DNA from: Hydrogenophaga sp. A37
Lineage (GTDB): Bacteria; Pseudomonadota; Gammaproteobacteria; Burkholderiales; Burkholderiaceae_C
Reading direction: 5' to 3'
DNA length: 64,000 bases
Assembly: GCF_002001205.1 (NCBI RefSeq)
Contig: NZ_MUNZ01000119.1
Coordinates: 1-64,000 of the forward strand
Shown here: positions 45,828-56,869 of the stretch, in pieces
How positions within the stretch are numbered: the first letter of the stretch is position 1
Layout: each line of letters opens with the position of its first letter
Translations under genes and position numbers: made by a program
The notes under the pieces: model-generated
What the model was told of the DNA's origin: nothing
Database searches by the model: none
Seen by the model: only the letters and a program-made list of their open reading frames with translations

Positions 45828-46406
45828 ATGGAATCCCTGCTCGTTTCCACCGGTGTCGTTGCCCTGGCCGAAATCGGCGACAAGACGCAATTGCTGGCCT
45901 TCATCCTGGCCGCCCGCTTCAAAAAACCCTTGCCCATCATCGCGGGCATCCTGCTCGCCACCATCGTGAACCACGGTCTGGCCGGTGCGCTGGGTGCCTG
46001 GATCACGGCGCAGGTCAGTCCCGAGATATTGCGCTGGGTGCTCGGCGCCTCGTTCATCGGCATGGCGATCTGGACCCTGATCCCCGACAAGATCGAGGAG
46101 GAAGAATCGAAGGTGGCGCACAAACTGGGCGTGTTCGGCGCCACGCTGATCACCTTCTTTCTGGCCGAGATGGGCGACAAGACCCAGATCGCCACCATCG
46201 CGATGGCGGCGCACTACGCCACGCCGGTGCTGGTTGTGATCGGGACCACACTGGGCATGCTGATCGCCGACGTGCCGGCGGTGTTTGTCGGCGACCGGCT
46301 GGCGAACAAGATCCCGATGAAGCTGGTGCACGGCATCGCCGCAGCAATCTTCGCGGTGCTGGGTGTGGCGACCCTGCTCGGGGCTGGCGCGAGCCTGGGC
46401 ATCTGA
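45828..46406 (+). CDS. GDT1/TMEM165 (UPF0016) family manganese exporter
   Basis: A 192-residue six-span membrane protein with the two family signatures E-x-G-D-K-T: 'EIGDKTQLLAFILA' (residues 14 on) and 'EMGDKTQIATIAMA' (about 115 on). Bacterial members export manganese, and the yybP-ykoY riboswitch directly upstream agrees with that. ATG 45828 gives the correct N-terminus (MESLLVSTGVVALAEIGDK); longer in-frame sequence is riboswitch. It protects against Mn2+ excess. Confidence 0.93.
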   Translation: MESLLVSTGVVALAEIGDKTQLLAFILAARFKKPLPIIAGILLATIVNHGLAGALGAWITAQVSPEILRWVLGASFIGMAIWTLIPDKIEEEESKVAHKLGVFGATLITFFLAEMGDKTQIATIAMAAHYATPVLVVIGTTLGMLIADVPAVFVGDRLANKIPMKLVHGIAAAIFAVLGVATLLGAGASLGI

Positions 46407-46589
46407 TGCTTTTGCCACCCCATTGGTCCAGCGGGCCTGTGATAGCCTCTTCAGGGGATCCTGACCGGTCGGGCACGTGGATAAAAGATGCCCCGGTTGC
46501 TGAGCGCATTTCCAGAGCGCTGGACGTTGGCGCGACCCCACGTGAGCGCGCACATGCGCCGGGACCGTTGACCAGAATGAGGTGTTTTC

Positions 46590-47393
46590 ATGAGTGCTAG
46601 CAAGGGGTGGCGGCAATCGCCCGCGATCCTCGATTTCACGGCCGGCCTGAAGTGCTGGCCCATCATCAGTTTCATGGCCCTGAGCGACGTGCGCGCACGC
46701 TACAAGCGCAGCGTGCTGGGGCCTTTGTGGCTCACGCTGGGCACGGCCATCGGGTCCATGGGCCTGGGGCTGCTCTGGAGCGAGTTGATGAATGTGCCGG
46801 CAGCGCAGTTCGTGCCGACGCTGACGGGCGGCCTGATCCTCTGGCAGTTCATTGCCGGGGTGCTGAGCGAGTCGACCACGGTCTATGTGCGCCAGGCGTC
46901 CATCATCCGCAACCTGAGCCTGCCGCTGAGCATCTACCCACCGCAGCTGTTGCTGCGGCACGTGGTGAACCTGCTGCACAACCTGCCCATTTTTCTCATC
47001 GTCGCGCTGGTGTATGGAGTGCCCGTGTCTTGGGCCAGTCTGCTGTTGCTGCCGGCACTGGCGTTGCTCATCGCCAACCTGTACTGGATCTGCGTGGTGA
47101 TCAGCGTGCTGGGCGCGCGGTTCCGTGACCTGGAGCACATCGTCGGCGCGGTGCTGCCCTTGTTGATGTTCATCAGCCCGGTGTTTTACCGGCCCAACTA
47201 CCTGCCGTTCAGCGAGCGCATCCTCTGGTTCAACCCGCTGTCTCACGGCATCGAGCTGGTGCGCTCGCCCATGCTGGGGCATGCCCCGCCGCTCTTCGTC
47301 ATCTGGGTCAACCTGGCCCTGTTGCTGGGCGGTTCGCTGCTGGCGTTCTGGCTGTTCAACAAAAAGCGCGATCGCATCGCGTTCTGGATCTGA
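46590..47393 (+). CDS. wzm: ABC-2 type polysaccharide export permease (Wzm-like)
   Basis: A 267-residue inner-membrane permease with six predicted spans. 'ALSDVRARYKRSVLGPLWLTLGTAIGSMGLGLLWS' near the N-terminus is the signature of O-antigen/polysaccharide ABC-2 exporters. 'MFISPVFYRPNYLP' and 'FNPLSHGIELVRSP' are also typical. It pairs with the ATPase 3 bases downstream. No glycosyltransferases are present in the window, so this exporter is an orphan here. The 183 bases upstream contain no gene I can support. Confidence 0.9.
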   Translation: MSASKGWRQSPAILDFTAGLKCWPIISFMALSDVRARYKRSVLGPLWLTLGTAIGSMGLGLLWSELMNVPAAQFVPTLTGGLILWQFIAGVLSESTTVYVRQASIIRNLSLPLSIYPPQLLLRHVVNLLHNLPIFLIVALVYGVPVSWASLLLLPALALLIANLYWICVVISVLGARFRDLEHIVGAVLPLLMFISPVFYRPNYLPFSERILWFNPLSHGIELVRSPMLGHAPPLFVIWVNLALLLGGSLLAFWLFNKKRDRIAFWI

Positions 47394-47396
47394 TTC

Positions 47397-48125
47397 ATGG
47401 CACGCCTTTCCCTGTCGAATGTGACGGTGCAGTACCCGGTGTACAACAGCCGGAGCTTTTCATTGCGCAACCACCTGGTGCGGGTCAGCACGGGCGGGCG
47501 CATCGAGAGCGAAGCCGGCCAGGTCAATGTGGTGACCGCGCTCAAAGACGTGTCGTTCGAGCTGAAAAACGGCGACGCCGTGGCGCTGATCGGTCACAAC
47601 GGCGCGGGCAAGAGCACCATGCTGCGTACCCTGGCCGGGGTCTACACCCCCATTTCGGGCACCATCGTGCGCGAAGGCCGGGTGTCGACCATGCTGGAAC
47701 TGGGTGCGGGCATCGACGGTGAGCTGTCGGGCTACGAGAACATCACCCGAATGGGGGTGTTGCTCGGCATGAGCCTGAAAGAGATTGAGGCGCACACCGC
47801 CGACATCGAAGATTTCTGCCAGCTGGGCGAGTTCCTGGAGCTGCCGGTGCGCACCTACTCGTCGGGCATGTCGACCCGGCTCATGTTCGCGGTGGCCACC
47901 ACCGTGCAGCCCGACATCCTGCTGGTGGACGAGATCTTCGGCATGGGCGATGCCGAGTTCCAGATCAACGCGAAAAAACGCATGGAAGCGCTGCTGCAGA
48001 GCGTGGGCATTTTTGTCTTCGCGACCCACAACAACGAGCTGGTGGAGCGCTATTGCAACCGCTTCTTCCGGCTGGAACACGGCACCGTGCGCGAGATCGA
48101 GCGCAGCGAAGCGGTGACGGCGTAG
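47397..48125 (+). CDS. wzt: ABC polysaccharide export ATP-binding protein (Wzt-like, short form)
   Basis: A 242-residue ATPase. Walker A is 'GHNGAGKST', the signature is 'YSSGMSTRL' and Walker B is '[12 protein letters not shown]'. '[18 protein letters not shown]' is characteristic of the KpsT/Wzt group. It lacks the C-terminal carbohydrate-binding domain of long Wzt proteins, so export probably does not depend on a terminally modified glycan. It is coupled to the permease gene with a 3-base gap. Confidence 0.92.
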   Translation: MARLSLSNVTVQYPVYNSRSFSLRNHLVRVSTGGRIESEAGQVNVVTALKDVSFELKNGDAVALIGHNGAGKSTMLRTLAGVYTPISGTIVREGRVSTMLELGAGIDGELSGYENITRMGVLLGMSLKEIEAHTADIEDFCQLGEFLELPVRTYSSGMSTRLMFAVATTVQPDILLVDEIFGMGDAEFQINAKKRMEALLQSVGIFVFATHNNELVERYCNRFFRLEHGTVREIERSEAVTA

Positions 48126-48147
48126 GCCCGCCCGCCGATCCCGGATG

Positions 48148-48360
48148 TCAGTAGTGCGGCGGCAACTCGTCGCGCAGCGAGCTCTGGCGGGGCATCCCGT
48201 CGTCGCTCGCCTGCCGGCGCAGCTGCACCAGCTCGCGCAGCAGCAGGTCGATCTGGTCCTGCTGCTTCACCACCATGTCGTTGAGTGTGTCGAGCAGGTC
48301 CTCGGTGTAGCTCTGCTTGATCTCAAGTTGCATGAGGCGCTCGTCGGTGCGGTCGGTCAT
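48148..48360 (-). CDS. slyX: SlyX family protein
   Basis: A 70-residue coiled-coil protein. 'RLMQLEIKQSYTEDLLDTLNDMVVKQQDQIDLLLREL' and the C-terminal 'LRDELPPHY' are diagnostic of SlyX. Its function is unknown. It lies 16 bases downstream of cysK on the same strand. Confidence 0.92.
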   Translation of the reverse strand: MTDRTDERLMQLEIKQSYTEDLLDTLNDMVVKQQDQIDLLLRELVQLRRQASDDGMPRQSSLRDELPPHY

Positions 48361-48376
48361 GGGGCGTTTCGCGCGT

Positions 48377-49297
48377 TCAGGCGGGCAGGAAGCCTTCGAC
48401 CGAGAGGTAGCGCTCACCGGTGTCGTAGTTGAAGCCGAGCACCACGGCGTCGGCCGCCAGATCGGGCAGCTTCTGCGCAATCGCCGCCAGCGTGGCGCCG
48501 GAGGAGATGCCGACCAGCATGCCTTCTTCGCTGGCGCAGCGCCGCGCCATCTCGCGCGCGGGCTCAGCGTCGACCTGAATCACGCCGTCGAGCAGCGCGG
48601 TGTCGAGGTTGCCCGGGATGAAGCCCGCACCGATGCCCTGGATCGGGTGCGGTGCCGGGCTGCCGCCAGAGATCACCGGCGAGGCGGCGGGTTCCACGGC
48701 GTAGACCTTGAGCTGAGGCCAGCGGGCCTTGAGCACGCGGGCGCAGCCGCTGAGGTGGCCGCCGGTGCCCACGCCGGTGATCAGCACGTCGATGCCGTCG
48801 GGGAAGTCGGCCAGAATTTCCTGCGCGGTGGTCCGGGCGTGCACCTCGGTGTTGGCCGGGTTGTCGAACTGCATGGGCATCCAGGCGCCGGGTGTGCTCG
48901 CCACGATCTCCTGAGCGCGTGCAATCGAGCCCTTCATGCCCTTCTCGCGCGGCGTCAGGTCGAAGCTGGCGCCGTAGGCCAGCATCAGGCGGCGGCGCTC
49001 GACGGACATGCTGTCGGGCATCACCAGCACCAGCTTGTAGCCCTTGACGGCGGCCACCATGGCCAGGCCGATGCCGGTGTTGCCGGAGGTGGGTTCGACG
49101 ATGGTGCCACCCGGCTTCAACGCGCCGGAGGCTTCCGCGTCTTCGACCATGGCCAGGGCGATGCGGTCCTTGATCGAACCACCGGGGTTGCTGCGCTCCG
49201 ACTTGATCCACACCTGCTGCGTGGCGCCGGCAAACAACCGGTTGATGCGGATGTGGGGCGTCTGGCCGATGGTCTGGAGGATGTTCTGGGCTTTCAT
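48377..49297 (-). CDS. cysK: Cysteine synthase A (O-acetylserine sulfhydrylase)
   Basis: A 306-residue PLP enzyme making cysteine from O-acetylserine and sulfide. The PLP lysine is in '[12 protein letters not shown]', substrate loop 'PTSGNTGI', phosphate loop '[10 protein letters not shown]' and '[15 protein letters not shown]' close the active site. Those last segments favour CysK over CysM. It is preceded by msrB on the same strand with an 18-base gap, a sulfur-metabolism pairing, and followed by slyX. Confidence 0.94.
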   Translation of the reverse strand: MKAQNILQTIGQTPHIRINRLFAGATQQVWIKSERSNPGGSIKDRIALAMVEDAEASGALKPGGTIVEPTSGNTGIGLAMVAAVKGYKLVLVMPDSMSVERRRLMLAYGASFDLTPREKGMKGSIARAQEIVASTPGAWMPMQFDNPANTEVHARTTAQEILADFPDGIDVLITGVGTGGHLSGCARVLKARWPQLKVYAVEPAASPVISGGSPAPHPIQGIGAGFIPGNLDTALLDGVIQVDAEPAREMARRCASEEGMLVGISSGATLAAIAQKLPDLAADAVVLGFNYDTGERYLSVEGFLPA

Positions 49298-49315
49298 GGT
49301 GGGTTCCTTTGGGGG

Positions 49316-49726
49316 TTATTTGGGTTGCAGGTCGAGGGAGGCCGAGTTCATGCAGTAGCGCAGGCCGGTGGAGGTGGGGCCGTCTTCGAACACGTGGCCC
49401 AGGTGCGCGCCGCACTGGCTGCACACGGTTTCCACGCGCGCCATGCCGTGGCTGCGGTCGGTGATTTCGGTGATGGCGCCCGGGACCGCCTGCGAAAAAC
49501 TGGGCCAGCCGCAGCCGGCGTCGAACTTGGTGCTGGCGTCGAACAGCGTGTTGCCGCAGCACACGCAGTGGTAGCTGCCGTCGGCCCAGACGGTCTCGTA
49601 TTTGCCGGTGAACGGGCGTTCGGTGTGGGCCTTGCGCGTGACCTCGAAGGCCGCCGGTTCGGCGCCTTTCTCGGTGAGCAGGGCGCGCCATTCGGCATCG
49701 GTTTTCTGGACAGGGAATGTGCTCAT
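49316..49726 (-). CDS. msrB: Peptide-methionine (R)-S-oxide reductase
   Basis: A 136-residue MsrB that reduces methionine-R-sulfoxide in proteins. Two zinc CxxC pairs ('CVCCG' and 'CSQCG') are present, and the catalytic cysteine is in '[11 protein letters not shown]'. '[12 protein letters not shown]' is the other family hallmark. ATG 49726 gives the normal length. It is the first gene of msrB-cysK-slyX on the minus strand. Confidence 0.95.
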   Translation of the reverse strand: MSTFPVQKTDAEWRALLTEKGAEPAAFEVTRKAHTERPFTGKYETVWADGSYHCVCCGNTLFDASTKFDAGCGWPSFSQAVPGAITEITDRSHGMARVETVCSQCGAHLGHVFEDGPTSTGLRYCMNSASLDLQPK

Positions 49727-49879
49727 GGGCATCTCCGGAAGGCCCGTGTGGGCGTTGCAACATGCAGGGCGGTGGGACATTGTCCCCTGGATGACTTGTA
49801 CCCCTTGAAGGGTCGGCTATCGGGAGCAACCCGCTATGAGGGGCGCTGTCAGTTGAGGCATGATGCTGGGTGAATTTGT

Positions 49880-49891
49880 GCACGACCGTTC
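49880..49891. promoter_or_regulatory. Candidate fatty-acid operon operator, site 1
   Basis: GCACGACCGTTC followed by a G and a T-rich run lies 36 bases upstream of the acyl-CoA synthetase start. The identical 12 bases recur upstream of the FadB gene (58469-58480). ACGACCGTTCGT is close to the dyad ACGAACGTTCGT, resembling TetR-family operators. The regulator is not encoded in the window. Confidence 0.55.
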
Positions 49892-49926
49892 GTTTTTACT
49901 GAAACCCGATCCAAGGAGACCCCGTC

Positions 49927-51570
<1,644 letters not shown>

Positions 51571-51581
51571 GGTGATGAAGC

Positions 51582-51665
51582 ACCCCCCGCGCCGCTTCGC
51601 GTCACCCCCCTTCAGGGGGGCGGCACTGGCCGTCCGGCGAAGCCGGCCCGGCGGTGCCTCTGCCT
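51582..51665 (+). repeat. Gene-end GC-rich repeat, copy 5
   Basis: Shortly after the acyl-CoA synthetase stop: CCCCCCGCGCCGC-TTC-GCGTCACCCCCC, TTCAGGGGGGCGGCACTGG, then CCGGCGAAGCCGGCCCGGCGG. Same order and orientation as the other copies. Confidence 0.75.
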
Positions 51666-51719
51666 GGCGTTGTTTCCATCGTGGCGGATGGCGCTCCGGC
51701 GCCGTGGAAAACTGAAGGC

Positions 51720-52949
51720 ATGAGCCGGTTCTGTGTCGTGCTTTTGGCTGCGCTGTGGTGGCCGCTGGCGTTGTGTGCCCAGCAGGGCCAGACCGTGCGC
51801 ATCGCCTTCATCGATCCGCTGTCAGGCCCGGCCGCCGACATCGGCCGCAACAGCCTCAAGAGCTGGCAGTTCGTTGCCCAGCGCCTGAACGATGGTGAAG
51901 ATCGCGCCAGCGTGCGGTTTTTGATCGCCGGTTTCGACAACAAGGGCTCGCCACAGGAGAGCCTCAATGTGCTGAAGGCGGTCATCGATCAAGGCTTCCG
52001 TTATGTCGTTCAGGGCAACGGATCGGGGGTGACGGCCGCGCTGTCTGACGCGATCACGCGCCACAACCAGCGCCTGCCTCACAAAGCCGTGGTGCTGATC
52101 AACTACGCCGCGATGGACCCCGCGCTGACCAACGAAAAGTGCAGCTTCTGGCACTTTCGCATCGAGCCGGACACAGCGATGAAGATGCAGGCGTTCATGC
52201 TGTTTCTCGCTCAACAGCCCGAGATCCGCAAGGTGTATCTGCTGAACCAGAACTACGCGCATGGGCAGCAGTTCTCGCGCTTCTTTCGCGAGGCCGCCGC
52301 TGCGAGCCGTCTGCCCATCGAGGTGGTGGGCGACGAGCTTCACCCGCCGTTTCTCATCCAGGACTTCAAGCCGCATGTCGACCGCATCCTCGCGTCCGGC
52401 GCTCAGGCGCTGGTGACGGGCAACTGGGGGAGCGACATGGTGAACCTGGTGCGCGGTTTGCAGGCCCGGCAGTCGACGCTGCCCCTGCTGGCCTACTACC
52501 CCGCGCTCAAAGGGGTGCCGACCGAGCTGGCAGCGGGCACGACCGGTTTTCCGGTGTACCAGGTGGCCCAGATCCACACCAACACCGGCGGCGAGATCGG
52601 GCGTGTGGCCACAGCATTCCGCGCGCGTCACGGCGAGGACTTCGTGGTGTCGTCCAGCCACGATGGCCTGGTGATGCTGCGTGACGCGATGGCGCGTGCC
52701 CGCTCCATCGAGCCCTTGGCCGTGGCCCGGACACTCAGCGGCATGGTTTTCGAGGGCGCCAATGGCCCTGTGACCCTGCGCTCAGCAGATCACCAGCTGC
52801 AGGCCGGGTTGTACGTGTCGCGCTGGCAGAAAACCGATGCGCGCTTCCCTCTGGCGGCCGAAGCCACGGGCCACACCTTTGCGCCGGTGATGGCGCTCAA
52901 TGCCGCGCAGATCGGTCGCCCCAGCGGTTGCCAGATGGAGCGCCCCTGA
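51720..52949 (+). CDS. Branched-chain-amino-acid-type ABC substrate-binding protein 1
   Basis: A 409-residue periplasmic binding protein with a signal peptide (1-21, 'VVLLAALWWPLALCA'). 'TVRIAFIDPLSGPAADIGRNSLKSWQFVAQRLND' and 'FRYVVQGNGSGVTAALSDAITRHN' are typical of the Leu/Ile/Val-binding group. It is a diverged paralogue of the next gene (shared 'KCSFWHFRIEPDTAMKMQAF' versus 'KCSYWHFRFDADTSMKMEAM'). The ligand is unlikely to be limited to branched-chain amino acids. Confidence 0.88.
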   Translation: MSRFCVVLLAALWWPLALCAQQGQTVRIAFIDPLSGPAADIGRNSLKSWQFVAQRLNDGEDRASVRFLIAGFDNKGSPQESLNVLKAVIDQGFRYVVQGNGSGVTAALSDAITRHNQRLPHKAVVLINYAAMDPALTNEKCSFWHFRIEPDTAMKMQAFMLFLAQQPEIRKVYLLNQNYAHGQQFSRFFREAAAASRLPIEVVGDELHPPFLIQDFKPHVDRILASGAQALVTGNWGSDMVNLVRGLQARQSTLPLLAYYPALKGVPTELAAGTTGFPVYQVAQIHTNTGGEIGRVATAFRARHGEDFVVSSSHDGLVMLRDAMARARSIEPLAVARTLSGMVFEGANGPVTLRSADHQLQAGLYVSRWQKTDARFPLAAEATGHTFAPVMALNAAQIGRPSGCQMERP

Positions 52950-53082
52950 GGCCATGTTGGCCACACTGGAGGCTGGTCGACCGTTTTAGTCACCTGTGCG
53001 ATAGGGGGTAGGGGCAATCCCTGAGGGGCACCACAAGGAGAGCGGCTACGCTGACGGTTTTACCCGCTCAAGGAGTCCTCAC

Positions 53083-54315
53083 GTGAAATTTGCCCTTCAA
53101 GCTGTTGCGGTTGCTGCTCTGTCTTTGACCATGATGGGCGCCCACGCCCAGAAGGGCGAAACCGTCAAGATCGCCCTGATCGACCCGCAGACCGGCCTGA
53201 TGGGTCCTGTGGGCATGAACCAGCTGCGCAGCTGGCAGTTTTTTGCCGAGAAGTTCAGCGCCACCAACCCGGCCGGCGTGAAGTTCGAGATGGTGGCCTT
53301 CGACAACAAGCTCAGCCCGGCCGAGAGCCTCAATGCCTTCAAGGCCGCGCTGGACCAGGGTGTGCGCTACATCACCCAAGGCAACGGTTCGTCGGTGGCC
53401 GGCGCGCTGATCGACGCGGTCAACAAGCACAACGAACGCAACCCCGGCAAGGAAGTGATCTTCCTCAATTACGCCGCCGTGGACCCGGACTTCACCAACA
53501 GCAAGTGCAGCTACTGGCACTTCCGCTTCGACGCCGACACGTCCATGAAGATGGAGGCCATGACGACGTTCATGAAAGACCAGAAGGACGTCAAGAACGT
53601 CTACCTGCTCAACCAAAACTACTCGCACGGTCAGCAGGTGGCGAAGTTCGCCAAGGAAACCCTGGCCCGCAAACGCCCCGACGTGAAGGTGGTGGGTGAA
53701 GACCTGCACCCGCTGGCCCAGGTGCGCGACTTCGCGCCCTACATCGCCAAAATCAAGGCCTCGGGCGCCGACACAGTGATCACCGGCAACTGGGGTTCCG
53801 ACCTGTCGCTGCTGATCAAAGCGGCCAACGAAGGCGGCTACACCGGCAAGTTCTACACCTACTACACCGGTGTGACCGGCACCCCGACCGCGCTGGGCAC
53901 CGGTGGCGAAGGCCGCGTGTTCCAGGTGGCCTACCAGCACTACAACATGGGTGGCCAGATGGGCAAATGGGCCGACGAATTCAAGGCCAAGGTGAAGGAC
54001 GACATGTACACCGGCGCCATCCCGACGGCGTTCAACGTGCTCGGTTCGGCCATGGCCAAGGCCAAGTCGACCGACCCGGTGAAGGTGGCTGCGGCGATGG
54101 AAGGCCTGAAAGTCATGAACTTCAATGGCGAGGTGGAAATGCGCAAGAACGACCACCAGCTGCAGCAGCCGCTGTACCTCACGGTCTGGCAGAAGGCCGA
54201 CAAGAAGTACCCCTACAGCCCGGAAAACACCGGCATGACGCTGGCGCCGATCAAGGAATACCCGTCCTACATCTCGAGCACGCCGACCAGTTGTGACATG
54301 AAGCGGCCAGGGTAG
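53083..54315 (+). CDS. Branched-chain-amino-acid-type ABC substrate-binding protein 2
   Basis: A 410-residue periplasmic binding protein starting at GTG 53083 with AAGGAG about 8 bases upstream. The signal peptide (1-22) ends 'GAHA'. 'ETVKIALIDPQTGLMGPVGMNQLRSWQFFAEKF' begins the ligand domain. It directly precedes the livHMGF-type transporter genes and is the likelier main binding protein. The upstream paralogue shares its layout. The substrate could be an amino acid, an amide or an organic acid that becomes an acyl-CoA. Confidence 0.92.
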   Translation: MKFALQAVAVAALSLTMMGAHAQKGETVKIALIDPQTGLMGPVGMNQLRSWQFFAEKFSATNPAGVKFEMVAFDNKLSPAESLNAFKAALDQGVRYITQGNGSSVAGALIDAVNKHNERNPGKEVIFLNYAAVDPDFTNSKCSYWHFRFDADTSMKMEAMTTFMKDQKDVKNVYLLNQNYSHGQQVAKFAKETLARKRPDVKVVGEDLHPLAQVRDFAPYIAKIKASGADTVITGNWGSDLSLLIKAANEGGYTGKFYTYYTGVTGTPTALGTGGEGRVFQVAYQHYNMGGQMGKWADEFKAKVKDDMYTGAIPTAFNVLGSAMAKAKSTDPVKVAAAMEGLKVMNFNGEVEMRKNDHQLQQPLYLTVWQKADKKYPYSPENTGMTLAPIKEYPSYISSTPTSCDMKRPG

Positions 54316-54321
54316 ATGAAT

Positions 54322-54404
54322 CACCCCCGCGCCGCCTGCGGCGTCACCCCCTTCAGGGGGCAACGCGAGCGGCCCGGCGGAGCCGGTTCCGCCGCGTTCT
54401 GGGC
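54322..54404 (+). repeat. Gene-end GC-rich repeat, copy 6
   Basis: Just after the binding-protein stop: CCCCCGCGCCGC-CTGC-GGCGTCACCCCC, TTCAGGGGGCAACGCGAG, GGCCCGGCGGAGCCGGTTCCGCCGCG. It partly separates the binding-protein gene from livH. The remaining spacer to 54547 holds no gene I can support. Confidence 0.78.
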
Positions 54405-54547
54405 TGATGCACGTCGCTCCGCTGGTGTGTTTGACCTTCATGGAGCACGGATAGCGGCGTGCTCGTGAATGCGGGCAGGCCATACTCGGTTCTGCTTTCT
54501 CGCTCACTTCTTTCTTTCCCCCGTATCGCCCTCGAAAGGCCTGATCC

Positions 54548-55570
54548 ATGGAGTTCTTCATCATCTCCATGCTCAACGGCGTCAGCTACGGCTTGTTGCT
54601 GTTCATGTTGAGCTCGGGGCTGACCCTCATCTTCAGCATGATGGGAGTGCTCAATTTTGCGCACGCCAGCTTCTACATGCTGGGCGCCTACATCGGTTAT
54701 TCGGTGGCGCAGCTGGTGGGCTTTTGGCCTGGCCTCATCGTCGCGCCCCTGGTGGTGGGGGCGCTGGGGGCGCTGTTTGAGCGCCTGACCCTGCGCCGAG
54801 TGCACAAATTTGGCCACGTGCCCGAGCTGCTCGTGACTTTCGGCCTCTCGTACATCGTGCTGGAGCTGGTGCAGCTGATCTGGGGCCGCACCGCGGTGGA
54901 GTTCATGCCGCCCGAGCTGCTGCGTGGTCCGGCCTTCACCTTGGTGCACGACGCGCAGGACACGCTCTCGGTGTTCTGGGGCGCGGTGGGCAGCGACGTG
55001 TGCAGCGCCGCCGGCACCATCTGCTCCCCGTTCCCGGCCACGCGCGCTTTCATGATGCTGGTGGCGCTGCTGATGCTGTTGGCGCTGTGGCTGCTGCTCA
55101 CGCGCACCCGCATCGGCCTGGTCATTCAGGCGGCGCTGACCCACCCCGAGATGGTGGAGAGCCTGGGTCACAACGTGCCGCGGGTGCTGATGCTGGTGTT
55201 CGGCGCCGGCACCGGCCTGGCGGGCTTGGCGGGCGTGATCGGCGGCAGTACCTTCGTGACCGAACCCAATATGGCGGCCACCGTGGGCTCGGTGATCTTC
55301 GTCGTGGTGGTCGTGGGCGGCATGGGCTCGCTTGCGGGGGCCTTCCTGGCCTCGCTGCTGATCGGTGTGATCCAGACCTTTGCGGTGGGGCTGGACCACT
55401 CGTTCGTCAGCGTGGCGCAGCAGTTGGGCATGCAGTTGAGCGATGCCATGAAAGACAACTCGGTGCTCAAGCTCACGCTGTCACAGGTGGCGCCGATCCT
55501 GCCCTACCTGTTCCTGGTGCTGATCCTGATCTTCCGGCCCAAAGGTCTCTTGGGCACAAGAGAGGGTTGA
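54548..55570 (+). CDS. livH: Branched-chain-type ABC transporter permease LivH
   Basis: A 340-residue permease with about eight membrane spans. 'NGVSYGLLLFMLSSGLTLIFSMMGVLNFAHASFYMLGAY' is the LivH N-terminal signature and 'IIFRPKGLLGTREG' its usual end. A Cys-containing insertion ('SDVCSAAGTICSPFPATRAF', about residues 150-170) in a periplasmic loop is unusual and could form a disulfide. livM follows after 6 bases. Confidence 0.93.
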   Translation: MEFFIISMLNGVSYGLLLFMLSSGLTLIFSMMGVLNFAHASFYMLGAYIGYSVAQLVGFWPGLIVAPLVVGALGALFERLTLRRVHKFGHVPELLVTFGLSYIVLELVQLIWGRTAVEFMPPELLRGPAFTLVHDAQDTLSVFWGAVGSDVCSAAGTICSPFPATRAFMMLVALLMLLALWLLLTRTRIGLVIQAALTHPEMVESLGHNVPRVLMLVFGAGTGLAGLAGVIGGSTFVTEPNMAATVGSVIFVVVVVGGMGSLAGAFLASLLIGVIQTFAVGLDHSFVSVAQQLGMQLSDAMKDNSVLKLTLSQVAPILPYLFLVLILIFRPKGLLGTREG

Positions 55571-55576
55571 ACCGAC

Positions 55577-56869
55577 ATGTCCAAAACCCACTACGAATTC
55601 AAACCCTGGAACGTCGGCCGCTGGATCGTCTGGTCGCTGTTTGCGCTGGTGCTGCTGGGCGCGCCGCTGGTGTTCAGTGGCAACCTGTCCATCACCATGC
55701 TGTCGCAGATGGGCATCGCCATCATTGCCTGCCTGTCCTACAACATCCTGCTCGGGCAAGGCGGGATGTTGAGCTTTGGGCACGCGGTGTACACCGGCCT
55801 GGGCTCGTACATGGCGATGCACGCGCTGAATGCCGCCACGGATGGCCAGATCCCCATTCCCGTCAGCCTGATCCCGCTGGTGGGCGGCGTGGCGGGGCTG
55901 TTCTTTGCCATCCTGTTCGGCTACGTGACCACCAAGAAGGCCGGCACGCCGTTCGCCATGATCACGCTGGGCATGGCCGAGCTGGTGTTTGCCATGTCGC
56001 TGATGTTCTCTGAGTTCTTCGGCGGCGAGGCCGGCGTGTCGGGCAACCGGGTGGTGGGGGAGGCCTTCATGGGCATCAGCTTCGGCCCGCCGCGGCAGGT
56101 GTATTACCTGATCGCGGTCTACACCTTCGTCAGCGTGGGGCTCATGTTTGCCTTCACGCGCACGCCACTGGGCCGCATCCTCAACGCCGTGCGCGACAAC
56201 CCCGAGCGCGTGGAGTTCATCGGCTACAACACGCAGAAGGTGCGCTACCTCGCCTTCATGATCGCCGGCTTTTTCGCCGGCATCGCGGGTGGCCTGGGCG
56301 CGCTGAACTTCGAGATCGTCACGGCCGAGGTGGTGGGCGCGGCGCGCTCGGGCGGCTACCTGTTGTTCACCTTCCTGGGTGGCGCCACCTTCTTCTTCGG
56401 TCCCATCATCGGCGGCGTGTTGATGGTGCTGGCCGCGGTGCTGCTGTCGGAGCTGACCAAGGCCTGGCTGCTCTACCTGGGCCTGATCTTTTTGTTCATG
56501 GTGATGTACGCCCCCGGCGGCATCGCCAGCCTGATCATGATGAACCTGCGCGTGGCCTCCTTCGGCAGGCTGCGCGAGGTCTGGGTGGCGTACCTGGCAT
56601 TGGCCGTGACGGCGCTGGTGATCCTGCTCGGTGCGGGCGCCATGGTGGAAATGATCTACCACCTGAAGCTCGACGCCGCCATGGGCGATGACCTGAAATA
56701 CCTCGGCATGACCCTGCACCCGAGCCAGGTGGGCAGCTGGTTTGGTGCTGCCTTCGTCACGCTCACCGGGCTGGGCATTTTTGAACTCACGCGGCGTCAG
56801 TTCATGGTGCAGTGGGCCGCGATCCAGACCGAGATCGAAAAAGAAATCAAGCGCCGGGAGACGCAATGA
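55577..56869 (+). CDS. livM: Branched-chain-type ABC transporter permease LivM, C-terminally extended
   Basis: A 430-residue permease. The LivM core (about 1-320) includes 'LSYNILLGQGGMLSFGHAVYTGLGSY' and 'AGVSGNRVVGEAF'. After the usual end ('MYAPGGIASLIMMNLR', about 325) there are another 100 residues with two hydrophobic segments and a charged C-terminal helix ('QTEIEKEIKRRE'), beyond the usual 320-360 residue length. Its last 4 bases overlap livG. Confidence 0.92.
   Translation: MSKTHYEFKPWNVGRWIVWSLFALVLLGAPLVFSGNLSITMLSQMGIAIIACLSYNILLGQGGMLSFGHAVYTGLGSYMAMHALNAATDGQIPIPVSLIPLVGGVAGLFFAILFGYVTTKKAGTPFAMITLGMAELVFAMSLMFSEFFGGEAGVSGNRVVGEAFMGISFGPPRQVYYLIAVYTFVSVGLMFAFTRTPLGRILNAVRDNPERVEFIGYNTQKVRYLAFMIAGFFAGIAGGLGALNFEIVTAEVVGAARSGGYLLFTFLGGATFFFGPIIGGVLMVLAAVLLSELTKAWLLYLGLIFLFMVMYAPGGIASLIMMNLRVASFGRLREVWVAYLALAVTALVILLGAGAMVEMIYHLKLDAAMGDDLKYLGMTLHPSQVGSWFGAAFVTLTGLGIFELTRRQFMVQWAAIQTEIEKEIKRRETQ

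Noticed and set aside
54353-55399. His/Gln-rich minus-strand frame opposite livH
   Set aside because: Low-complexity antisense artefact of a high-GC permease gene.
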